From Serratia odorifera (lineage in GTDB: Bacteria > Pseudomonadota > Gammaproteobacteria > Enterobacterales > Enterobacteriaceae): a DNA stretch of 64,000 nt. Below the pieces are notes generated by a model. That model was not told where the DNA came from. It did no database searches and worked only from the letters and a program-made list of their open reading frames with translations. Below, piece after piece: positions 54,856-63,061 of the stretch (position 1 is the first letter of the stretch; each line of letters starts with the position of its first letter). The stretch spans positions 248,001 to 312,000 of the forward strand of contig NZ_LR134117.1 in the NCBI RefSeq assembly GCF_900635445.1, in the 5' to 3' direction. Made by a program: the position numbers and the translations under genes.

Positions 54856-56733
54856 TTATGCGGAAAGCAACTTGTTCATGCGGCGGATGAACTGGTTCGG
54901 ATCTTCCAACGTGCCGCGTTCGGCCAGCAACGCCTGATCCAGCAACAGGTCGATCCATTCGGCAAATTGTTCGTTATCACCCACATCGGATGCGCGTTTG
55001 ACCAACGCATGTTCCGGATTCAGCTCGAAAATGTACTTCACTTCCGGCGCCTGCTGGCCGGCGGCTGCGAACAGTTTCGCCATCTGGGTGCTCATTTCAT
55101 CGGCATCGGTGGTCACGATCGCCGGCGTATCGGTCAGACGGTGCGTCAGGCGCACGTCCTTCACCCGCTCGCCCAGCAGGGTTTTAACCCGTTCGATGAA
55201 TGGCTCCAGCTGTTTTTCAGCGTCTTTCTGTTCTTCGGTTTCTTCCGCCAGTTTTTCCAGCGCTTCATCGGCCTTGCTGACCGACTGGAATGATTTACCG
55301 TCGAATTCGGTCAGGTAGCTCATCATCCATTCGTCGATGCGCTCAGACAACAGCAGTACTTCGATGCCCTTCTTGCGGAACAGCTCCAGGTGCGGGCTGC
55401 TGTTGGCCGCGGCGTAGCTGTCGGCGGTGATATAGTAGATCTTATCCTGCCCTTCGCTCATGCGGCTGACGTACTCTTCCAGCGACACGGTTTGCGCCGA
55501 GCTGTCGCCGTGAGTAGAGGCAAAGCGCAACAGCTTGGCAATTGCGTCCTTGTTTGCCGCATCTTCCGCCGGACCTTCCTTCAGCACCAGGCCGAATTGC
55601 TGCCAGAACTTCTGATAGGCTTCAGCGTCGTCCCTGGCCAGTTTTTCCAGCATCTGCAGTACACGTTTGGTCAGCGCGCTGCGCAGGTTCTGGGTCACGC
55701 GACTGTCTTGCAGAATTTCACGCGATACGTTGAGCGGCAAATCGTTGGAGTCGATCAGCCCGCGCACAAAGCGCAGGTAGTTCGGCATGAACTGCTCTGC
55801 GTCGTCCATGATGAATACGCGCTGTACGTACAGTTTCAGGCCGTGTTTGTGATCGCGATTCCACATGTCCCACGGTGCCTGCGCCGGGATGTACAGCAGG
55901 CTGGTGTATTCCTGCTTGCCTTCAACACGGTTGTGGCTCCAGCTCAGCGGGTCGGTGAAGTCGTGGGCAATGTGCTTGTAGAATTCTTTATATTCTTCAT
56001 CGGTAATATCGGACTTGCTGCGCGTCCACAGTGCCTGGGCCTTGTTGATTTTCTCCCAGTGGGTCGCGCCGTCGGCCTCTTCCGGGTTGTTGCTTTCGAT
56101 CTCGACCGGCAACGCAATGTGATCGGAATATTTGCCGATCACCGAACGCAGGCGCCAGGCGTCGAGATACTCGTCTTCACCTTCACGCAGGTGCAGCGTA
56201 ATTTCGGTGCCACGTTCGGCTTTGCTGATGTCGGCGATAGTGTAATCGCCCTCGCCGGCGGATTCCCAGAACACGCCCTCATCGGCAGCGGCGCCTGCGG
56301 CTCGGGTGCGTACCGTCACCTTGTCCGCGACGATGAACGCCGAGTAGAAACCGACGCCGAACTGACCGATCAGCTGGCTGTCTTTAGCCTGATCGGAACC
56401 GATCGATTCGAGGAAAGCCTTGGTGCCCGATTTGGCGATGGTGCCGAGGTTCTCGATCACTTCATCGCGACGCATGCCGATGCCGTTGTCAGCGATGGTC
56501 AGAGTACGTTTTTCTTTGTCAAAGGACAGACGTACGCGCAGCTCGCCGTCCCCTTCGTACAGTTCCGGCGCAGACAGCGCGCGGAAACGAAGTTTGTCCG
56601 CCGCATCGGATGCGTTGGAAATCAGTTCGCGCAGGAAAATTTCTTTATTGGAGTACAGCGAATGAATCATCAAATGAAGCAGTTGTTTTACTTCAGACTG
56701 AAATCCGCGAGTTTCTTGACCTTTCATACTCAT
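54856..56733 (-). CDS. htpG: Hsp90 chaperone HtpG
   Basis: 625 aa. N-terminal GHKL ATPase (LRELISNASDAADKLRF, IADNGIGM, QLIGQFGVGFYSAF), middle domain and C-terminal dimer domain (YIFELNPEHALV). First ATG chosen because GAGGT lies 5 nt upstream; E. coli starts two codons later. Has a sigma-32 promoter. Confidence 0.98.
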   Translation of the reverse strand: MSMKGQETRGFQSEVKQLLHLMIHSLYSNKEIFLRELISNASDAADKLRFRALSAPELYEGDGELRVRLSFDKEKRTLTIADNGIGMRRDEVIENLGTIAKSGTKAFLESIGSDQAKDSQLIGQFGVGFYSAFIVADKVTVRTRAAGAAADEGVFWESAGEGDYTIADISKAERGTEITLHLREGEDEYLDAWRLRSVIGKYSDHIALPVEIESNNPEEADGATHWEKINKAQALWTRSKSDITDEEYKEFYKHIAHDFTDPLSWSHNRVEGKQEYTSLLYIPAQAPWDMWNRDHKHGLKLYVQRVFIMDDAEQFMPNYLRFVRGLIDSNDLPLNVSREILQDSRVTQNLRSALTKRVLQMLEKLARDDAEAYQKFWQQFGLVLKEGPAEDAANKDAIAKLLRFASTHGDSSAQTVSLEEYVSRMSEGQDKIYYITADSYAAANSSPHLELFRKKGIEVLLLSERIDEWMMSYLTEFDGKSFQSVSKADEALEKLAEETEEQKDAEKQLEPFIERVKTLLGERVKDVRLTHRLTDTPAIVTTDADEMSTQMAKLFAAAGQQAPEVKYIFELNPEHALVKRASDVGDNEQFAEWIDLLLDQALLAERGTLEDPNQFIRRMNKLLSA

Positions 56734-56781
56734 TGCTTACCTCAAAGACAATTGCAACCAAACACAGACAATGAGGATCAG

Positions 56782-56808
56782 GTGGGGATGAGAGCCTTAT
56801 TTTTCAAG
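56782..56808 (-). promoter_or_regulatory. Sigma-32 heat-shock promoter of htpG
   Basis: Minus strand CTTGAAA (56808-56802), 14-bp spacer, CCCCAC (56787-56782), matching the sigma-32 form CTTGAAA-N13-15-CCCCAT. About 50 bp before the htpG start. Confidence 0.88.
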
Positions 56809-56836
56809 CGGGTGACGGGGAATTTTTTAACCGAAG

Positions 56837-56862
56837 CTGACGGGGCGAAGCCGCCCCGTCAG
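56837..56862 (-). terminator. Hairpin between recR and htpG
   Basis: CTGACGGGGC and GCCCCGTCAG form a perfect 10-bp stem with a 6-nt loop right after the recR stop. No good T tract. Confidence 0.65.
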
Positions 56863-56871
56863 GGAAGTGCG

Positions 56872-57477
56872 TCAGTATTTGATGGCGTGGCGACCGGCCA
56901 ATGAGTGCGACAGCGTGGTGCCGTCGACCATTTCCAATTCACCGCCTACCGGCACACCGTGCGCAATGCGGCTGGCCAGTACGCCGTACTGGCCGCACAT
57001 TTCCGCGATGTAATTGGCGGTTGCTTCGCCTTCCACCGTCGGGTTGGTGGCCAGGATCACTTCGCTGATGCTTTCCTGTTCCAGCCGTTGCTCCAGCCGA
57101 TCGAGACCGATATCGCCGGGCCCGATGCCGTCAAGCGGCGACAGATGGCCCATCAGCACAAAATAGCGGCCGGCGAACTGGCCGGTCTGCTCGATGGCAT
57201 GGATATCCGCCGGACTTTCCACCACGCAAATCTGGCCGTTTTGCTGACGACGCGGATTGGCGCATATGGTGCAAATGTCCTGCTCGGTGAAGGTGCGGCA
57301 ATCGGCGCAATGGCCGATTTCCGACATCGCACGGGTCAGCGCCTGTGCCAGACGCATGCCACCGCTGCGATCGCGCTGCAGCAGTTGAAACGCCATACGC
57401 TGCGCCGATTTCGGGCCAACGCCCGGCAGGCAGCGCAGCGCCTCCATCAAGGTTTCAAGCAGCGGACTGGTTTGCAT
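56872..57477 (-). CDS. recR: Recombination mediator RecR
   Basis: 201 aa. HhH region (LPGVGPKSAQRMAFQLL), C4 zinc finger (CADC...CTIC), Toprim domain (CVVESPADIHAIEQTGQFAG). Loads RecA with RecF and RecO at gaps. Its ATG overlaps the expected ybaB stop (TGATG). Confidence 0.98.
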   Translation of the reverse strand: MQTSPLLETLMEALRCLPGVGPKSAQRMAFQLLQRDRSGGMRLAQALTRAMSEIGHCADCRTFTEQDICTICANPRRQQNGQICVVESPADIHAIEQTGQFAGRYFVLMGHLSPLDGIGPGDIGLDRLEQRLEQESISEVILATNPTVEGEATANYIAEMCGQYGVLASRIAHGVPVGGELEMVDGTTLSHSLAGRHAIKY

Positions 57478-57807
57478 CAGAACGGCATCTTAAAGCCAGG
57501 CGGCAACTGCATACCGCTGGAGACCGACGCCATTTTTTTCTTTCTGGGTTTCTTCAACGCGACGTGCTGCATCATTGAACGCAGCCGCGATCAGATCTTC
57601 CAGCATGTCTTTATCGTCTTCCATCAGGCTCGGATCGATTTCCACACGGCGGCAGTTATGCGCCCCGTTGATGGTTACTTTCACCAGGCCAGCGCCGGAT
57701 TCGCCAGTTACTTCCAATTTGGCGACTTCTTCCTGCATCTGCTGCATTTTTTCCTGCATTTGCTGGGCTTGCTTCATCAGGTTGCCCAGACCGCCTTTAC
57801 CAAACAT
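57477..57807 (-). pseudogene. ybaB: ybaB nucleoid-associated protein gene, frameshifted as read
   Basis: Starts at ATG 57807 (MFGKGGLGNLMKQAQQMQEK). Removing one T from the seven-T run at 57533-57539 gives 109 aa ending MQLPPGFKMPF with a stop at 57477-57479 that overlaps recR, exactly the E. coli length and arrangement. As read, the frame leaves after ETQKEK and the last 17 residues are replaced by a foreign tail. YbaB/EbfC binds DNA as a dimer. Sequence error or real mutation; error seems likelier. Confidence 0.92.
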
Positions 57808-57849
57808 AGTCGTCTCTCGTAGCAATGGGCCGCGCACGGTGCGCAGCGG

Positions 57850-59811
57850 TTAAATGGGGCGGATACTGTCTTCATCCAGATCTGCATCAAAGAAGCGACG
57901 CAGCGTCTGGATATTGGTATCCGCAACGATGGACTGACGCGCCTGCGCCAGTTTTTCTTCATAAATGGCTTGCCGCCACTCCAGCGGCGTACGCTCCGCC
58001 GGGTTTTCGTCTTCCACTACGGTCAGCTCAATCGGGCCGCCGTGCAGCTCGCTGAGCGCGTCGCATAACGCCTTTTGCGCCGAGGGGGTGTTCAGATGGC
58101 GCTGCGCAGGCCGCAGATGGAGACAAATCTTGCCGGGTTCCGACTGCTGTTTAAAGGCGTTCAACGCCAGTTGCTGCACCAGTTTCGGGATAGTCAGCCG
58201 GTCTATTTCCGCCGCCCACGGGTCGCGCGCGATTGACTCTACCACCAGTTTAGCCGACAGCTCGGGGGTTTTTTCATGTTCCAGCGCGGTACGCAGTGCC
58301 TTTGGCGTCGCCAGTGGTTCTGGCGCTGCTTCTGGCGCGGTTTGCGCCCGCCAGCGATACGCCTCCGGCTTGGCCGGTTTTTCCTTGACGATTTTTTCCG
58401 CCTGACGCTGCTGGCTGCGCTCAGTCACGGAAGCCAATCGCTCCAGTGCCGAGTTTGCCGGCCGCGCTCTTCCAGGCGCCGCCGGCTCACTCTTTTTTGG
58501 TGTAGATGCCCCCTGTTGCCGCTGCAACTGGGTGCGCGCCTTCAATAATTGCGCGGTGGCATCCGGTAAATTTACCGCCGGTGACGAGGGTGCGGCCTGC
58601 CCTAACGGCGGCGGCGTCTCTGACGGTGACGGCGCTGCCGACCTCGCCTGCGCTGCCGGGACGGCCGGCGTCACGCCCTGCGTCGAGGACGTTGGGGTAA
58701 TCGCAACCGGTTCGGGGATCTGCGCCTTGGGGTGAAACGCCAACGCTCGCAACAGGGTCATTTCTACGCCCATACGGCGATCGGGGGCATAGGCCAGTTC
58801 TTTACGGCCCACCAGTAACGTCTGGTAATACAGTTGCACGTCGGTGGGCGGCAAGCTGCGCGCCAGCTCGCGCAGTCGCTGTTCGATAGCCGCGTAATGA
58901 TGGTCCAGCACCGAAGGCAGCAATTGCACCATCGCAATGCGGTGCAACAGCGCCAGGGTTTCCACCAGCAGGTTTTCCCAGTCGACGCCGCGAGCTGCCG
59001 CTTGCGCCACCTGGGCCATGACTTTTTCGCCGTCGGCGCTCACCAGCGCTTCAAGGATCGCCAACGGCTGTTCGTCGTCCAGCGTGCCGAGCATATGGCT
59101 GACGGTGGCACTGGTGACCTGGCCCTCGCCCATGGCGATCGCCTGATCGGTCAGGCTAAGGGCGTCGCGCATGCTGCCGTCGGCGGCGCGCGCCAACAGT
59201 TGCAGTGCACGAGCGTCGCTCGCGATCTGTTCTGCCTGCAGTACCGTTTCCAGCTGATTGCGGATTTGCTCCACGTCCAGCGCCTTCAAATGGAATTGCA
59301 GGCAGCGTGACAGAATGGTCACCGGCAGTTTTTGCGGATCGGTGGTCGCCAATAAAAATTTCACATGCGCCGGCGGCTCTTCCAGCGTTTTCAGCAACGC
59401 ATTGAAGCTATGGCGCGACAGCATGTGCACTTCATCGATCAGATAGACCTTGAAACGGCCGCGTGCTGGCGCGTACTGCACGTTGTCCAGCAGATCGCGG
59501 GTATCTTCCACCTTGGTTCTGGAGGCCGCATCGATCTCGATAAGATCGACAAAACGCCCCTGCTCAATCTCGCGGCAGTTGTCGCATTGGCCACATGGGG
59601 TAGCGGTAATGCCGGTTTCACAGTTAAGGCCTTTGGCCAACAGGCGGGCGATGGTGGTCTTACCCACGCCGCGCGTGCCCGAGAATAGATAGGCATGATG
59701 AATCCGCCCAAGCGTTAGGCCGTTGGCCAGTGCGGTCAGGACGTGTTCTTGCCCAACCACATCTGCAAAGGTTTGCGGGCGCCACTTACGGGCGAGAACC
59801 TGATAGCTCAT
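57850..59811 (-). CDS. dnaX: DNA polymerase III subunits tau and gamma
   Basis: 653 aa for tau. Clamp-loader AAA+ domain with SGTRGVGKTTIARLLAKG, zinc cysteines (CGQCDNC) and IDEVHMLSRHSFNALLKTLE; then a Pro/Ala linker and the C-terminal domains that bind DnaB and the polymerase. A frameshift site at codons 439-440 yields gamma. Upstream of ybaB-recR in one operon. Confidence 0.98.
   Translation of the reverse strand: MSYQVLARKWRPQTFADVVGQEHVLTALANGLTLGRIHHAYLFSGTRGVGKTTIARLLAKGLNCETGITATPCGQCDNCREIEQGRFVDLIEIDAASRTKVEDTRDLLDNVQYAPARGRFKVYLIDEVHMLSRHSFNALLKTLEEPPAHVKFLLATTDPQKLPVTILSRCLQFHLKALDVEQIRNQLETVLQAEQIASDARALQLLARAADGSMRDALSLTDQAIAMGEGQVTSATVSHMLGTLDDEQPLAILEALVSADGEKVMAQVAQAAARGVDWENLLVETLALLHRIAMVQLLPSVLDHHYAAIEQRLRELARSLPPTDVQLYYQTLLVGRKELAYAPDRRMGVEMTLLRALAFHPKAQIPEPVAITPTSSTQGVTPAVPAAQARSAAPSPSETPPPLGQAAPSSPAVNLPDATAQLLKARTQLQRQQGASTPKKSEPAAPGRARPANSALERLASVTERSQQRQAEKIVKEKPAKPEAYRWRAQTAPEAAPEPLATPKALRTALEHEKTPELSAKLVVESIARDPWAAEIDRLTIPKLVQQLALNAFKQQSEPGKICLHLRPAQRHLNTPSAQKALCDALSELHGGPIELTVVEDENPAERTPLEWRQAIYEEKLAQARQSIVADTNIQTLRRFFDADLDEDSIRPI
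58457..58514 (-). promoter_or_regulatory. Programmed -1 frameshift signal of dnaX (gamma subunit)
   Basis: Slippery A-AAA-AAG at 58498-58492 in frame. An SD-like AGGGGG (58514-58509) lies 10 nt upstream. A stem of GCCGGC (58486-58481) with GCCGGC (58462-58457) lies 5 nt downstream. After the slip come GAG and TGA (58489-58487), so gamma is 441 aa and ends in one extra Glu, as in E. coli. Confidence 0.92.
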
Positions 59812-59959
59812 TAATACCGGAGAAGTCGAATAATCTGGAGGGTCATGCTAACACAGCAGTGCGGCGATCCGCGATAGCCCATTCTGTTTCGAGCGACAGC
59901 GCCGTTGACCAATGGCCTGTGCCCCAGTCGCTCGATATTCGTCGGGATAGAACGTTAAA

Positions 59960-60511
59960 TCAATGACCCGCGAAGTTGACCAGGCTGTAGCAATCGATGC
60001 CAAGCTTGTTCAGACGCGCTTCGCCACCGAGATCCGGCAGGTTGATGATAAAGGCGGCGTCTTTCACCTGGCCACCCAAACGGCGGATCAGTTTGGCGGT
60101 GGCTTCGATGGTACCGCCGGTCGCCAACAGATCGTCCACCACCAATACCACGTCGTCAGCGCTGATGGCATCGCTGTGGATTTCAAGCTGGTCGGTGCCG
60201 TATTCCAGCTCATAGCTTTCAATCAGCGTGGCACGCGGTAATTTGCCCGGCTTGCGCACCGGCACAAACCCCACGCCCAACGCCAGCGCCACCGGCGCAC
60301 CAAACAGGAAACCACGCGCTTCGGTACCGACCACTTTGGTGACGCCTGCTTCGCGATAACGCTCAACCAGCAGCTCGATGCTGGCAGCGTAAGCCAGCGG
60401 ATTCTCCAGCAGGCTGGTGACGTCACGGAACAGGATGCCCGGTTTAGGGTAATCCGGGATGGTTTTGATACTGTCTTTGATAAACTGAAGCTGCTGCGCA
60501 GTAGCGGTCAT
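59960..60511 (-). CDS. apt: Adenine phosphoribosyltransferase
   Basis: 183 aa from ATG 60511 (MTATAQQLQFIKDS, the E. coli start). PRPP loop VLVVDDLLATGGT and TEARGFLFGAPVA. Salvages adenine to AMP. Upstream of dnaX as in E. coli. Confidence 0.98.
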   Translation of the reverse strand: MTATAQQLQFIKDSIKTIPDYPKPGILFRDVTSLLENPLAYAASIELLVERYREAGVTKVVGTEARGFLFGAPVALALGVGFVPVRKPGKLPRATLIESYELEYGTDQLEIHSDAISADDVVLVVDDLLATGGTIEATAKLIRRLGGQVKDAAFIINLPDLGGEARLNKLGIDCYSLVNFAGH

Positions 60512-60779
60512 AATTATTGCCTGATAAAACTGCTTGAAACTGGAACGCAGGCCGCCTGACATCCCGCTTCACCCCAAGGGGCGAAACCATTAATCAAGGA
60601 CGTTCAGGGAGGGTTCCCGCGCACGAAAACGCCCAAATCTATGCAAACTGGCTGACAATTGCAACTCTGCCCTGCATCTTTCCTGCCGCGCAGGGGTAGG
60701 CGAACGCCGTCGGGGCCTGCAGATTCATACGCTTGCCGTCAGTTGACGACGTCAGGCTAACAAGAATTTTACCCCGCCA

Positions 60780-61160
60780 TCAGCGCCGTTTGTGCTGCTG
60801 CGGATCAACCACCGGCAGACGTAGCATGACGATCAACAGCGTCGCCAGCATCAGCAGCAGCAGACCGCGCACCCACCAGATTTTCACCAGCCATAACGAC
60901 ACGGCGAAAGTCAGCACGATAAACAGCATCGCCTTCCATTTGGCGCCCGGCGGCAATGCGCGGTGCCGTTGCCAATGACGCAGATAACCGCCGAACCATG
61001 AACGGTACAGCAGCCATTGATGGAACCGCGGCGACGAGCGGGCGAAACACCAGGCCGCCAGCAGCAGAAAAGGGGTGGTCGGCAACAACGGTAACACTAC
61101 GCCCAGCGTGGCCAACGCCACCGCTACCCAACCTACAGCGATCAACAGCCAACGCGTCAT
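60780..61160 (-). CDS. ybaN: DUF454 inner-membrane protein YbaN
   Basis: 126 aa, three membrane helices. Family words LGVVLPLLPTTPFLLLAAWC and FARSSPRFHQWLLY. Function unknown. Same position beside apt as in E. coli. Confidence 0.93.
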   Translation of the reverse strand: MTRWLLIAVGWVAVALATLGVVLPLLPTTPFLLLAAWCFARSSPRFHQWLLYRSWFGGYLRHWQRHRALPPGAKWKAMLFIVLTFAVSLWLVKIWWVRGLLLLMLATLLIVMLRLPVVDPQQHKRR

Positions 61161-61207
61161 GCCGATCCTTTTAGCGAGTCATTATGCCAATGACTGTAAC
61201 ACCGGAA

Positions 61208-61942
61208 CTACTGATAATGAATCTCGCCAAAATATTCCGAGAGCACCGCATAACGGCAATATTCAAACGGCTGATCGGCACCGCTGAGAAAAGTTTGCCG
61301 AGCGACCGACAGCAATGGCGTATTCGCCGCTATCTGCAGCAGTTCACACAGTTCACGAGATGGCAAGATGGCGTCGATTTTTTCTACCGCCGACCCGATG
61401 GCGATCTGATAACGCGCCATCAGCAACTGATAGAGCGATTGATTGGCCAGATCCTGCGGCTGCAGTTGCAACCCGGGGAAAAACGCCAGGTTGATATAGA
61501 TTTTCTCATGGTTGAACGGCTTGCCCTTGGCGGAACGCACGCGCGAAATAAACAGGTATTTATTGCCGGGTGGCAGGTTCAACCCGTCCAGCAGGGCATC
61601 TTTGGCGCTGCGTAGCGCAATGTCGAGGATCTGACTGTCGATGCGGATCTGGGAAAAACTGAGATCGGCGGTGATACCGCGGAAGGTATGACCGTAACTG
61701 GCGCCCTCCGGCAACGCATTGACCACCGAGCCGGTACCACGCTGCGACGCAATGATGCCGCTTTCCACCAGCGCGTTCCACGCCTGCTTTACCACAATCA
61801 GCGATACATCAAACTGGCGGGCGATGTCTTTTTGCGTCGGCAGGCGATCGCCCAGCCGATAGGTGCCGTCAAGGATCCGATGGCAGATAATGGAATATAA
61901 CTGCTTGTATAATGGCGTATAGCTCGCCTTATCTACCACCAA
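61208..61942 (-). CDS. GntR-family regulator with UTRA domain
   Basis: 244 aa. N-terminal winged helix (YRLGDRLPTQKDIARQFDVS) and a UTRA ligand domain (about 90-235). Same strand, 61 bp downstream of the ADP-ribosylglycohydrolase gene. This kinase-hydrolase-GntR set resembles Salmonella STM4066-4068, so it likely controls the two genes upstream. Confidence 0.9.
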   Translation of the reverse strand: MVVDKASYTPLYKQLYSIICHRILDGTYRLGDRLPTQKDIARQFDVSLIVVKQAWNALVESGIIASQRGTGSVVNALPEGASYGHTFRGITADLSFSQIRIDSQILDIALRSAKDALLDGLNLPPGNKYLFISRVRSAKGKPFNHEKIYINLAFFPGLQLQPQDLANQSLYQLLMARYQIAIGSAVEKIDAILPSRELCELLQIAANTPLLSVARQTFLSGADQPFEYCRYAVLSEYFGEIHYQ

Positions 61943-62003
61943 CGTAAAACCTCGCCTGGTCAGGTTGGAAGGGAAAGTTGCAGCGCTTTCCCTTGGTTAT
62001 GCA

Positions 62004-63044
62004 TTATTCGGTTATTGAACGCGCCAGCGCCTCCAGCGAGAAATGGTTCATTTTATCCAGCAGAGGCAGGTAATGTTCAGGCCAGGCCGCAGCACCATGG
62101 TATGCCCCTGAAATCGCACCGACCATGGTTGCGACGGTATCCGTGTCATTACCGATATTAACGGCGGAAATAATAGCATCAACCGGCGTAGCGGCACAGC
62201 AGGCAAATAATCCCAACGCCGCGGGAACCGCCTCACTGACGTGCAGCCCGGTGCCGATGATATCGTTCAGTTCGACGATCGCGGTTTCCCAGTGGCGGTG
62301 ACGCTTGCCAATGGCAACGGCCAGTTCGATACGCCGACCGACCGACGGCCCGGCGCTCGCCATCGCTCCCTGCTCTGCGGCCAGGACTAGCCCTTTATCC
62401 GCTCCGTAGATCGACGCGGCGACGATCGACGCGCTGCTGGCACTGGACGAGAGTGCTTCGGCGATCGCCGCCGCCATCGCGGCCGCGCCTGACATCGCCA
62501 AAACGTTATTGTGGGTAAAGCGCGCAATGTCGAGCGCACACTGAATAGCGCCGTCCAGATCGCCGGGGTGCAGCACCGCTGCGGGCCAGATCTTCATCGC
62601 CGATCCGTTGGTAGCCGCCGCATTGCCGCCGTTGATGATCTGTACCGACTGTTTTTCCCCTTCCAGTTCCCCCTGCAGCGACGCTCGCCGATCGTTGAAA
62701 ATCGCCTTCATCGCCGCGCGCGTTGTCGGGCCGGTAAAATTGGCATAAAACGGATAATCCAGCCAGCGCTGGAAGGCTTCTTTCATTGCCGAGTCCGTGA
62801 CTTTACGCCCATGAGCCAGCAGTGCATCCATAATATATTTAGCTTGAATAAAATCGTCAGTGCACATGCCGGCTTCGTTGCAACGCCCAAAGGTATCCGC
62901 CGGCGGCTTGACAAAGGTGGTCACCCAGCCGCCAAAGGTGTCTTTTATCTGTTGTTGTGTCCGCACTTCCGTAGCGGCGCCCATCGCATCGGCGGCGGCG
63001 GCGCCAATCAGGCAGCCTAAAACGTGGTCGTAATTTGCGTTCAT
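62004..63044 (-). CDS. ADP-ribosylglycohydrolase-family protein
   Basis: 346 aa from ATG 63044, which has AAGGAG 6 nt upstream; the open frame upstream has no homology. Metal-site motifs CTDDF near the N-terminus and VNIGNDTDTVATMVGAISGA near the C-terminus are typical of the DraG/ARH family. With a ribokinase-type partner, it may cleave an N-glycosidic ribose compound. Substrate unknown. Confidence 0.9.
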   Translation of the reverse strand: MNANYDHVLGCLIGAAAADAMGAATEVRTQQQIKDTFGGWVTTFVKPPADTFGRCNEAGMCTDDFIQAKYIMDALLAHGRKVTDSAMKEAFQRWLDYPFYANFTGPTTRAAMKAIFNDRRASLQGELEGEKQSVQIINGGNAAATNGSAMKIWPAAVLHPGDLDGAIQCALDIARFTHNNVLAMSGAAAMAAAIAEALSSSASSASIVAASIYGADKGLVLAAEQGAMASAGPSVGRRIELAVAIGKRHRHWETAIVELNDIIGTGLHVSEAVPAALGLFACCAATPVDAIISAVNIGNDTDTVATMVGAISGAYHGAAAWPEHYLPLLDKMNHFSLEALARSITE

Positions 63045-63061
63045 CAAAATCTCCTTGGGGT

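Noticed and set aside
55390..56904. 504-codon open frame on the plus strand
   Set aside because: Lies antisense to htpG and follows its codon structure; no recognisable domain. A shadow of a GC-rich conserved gene.
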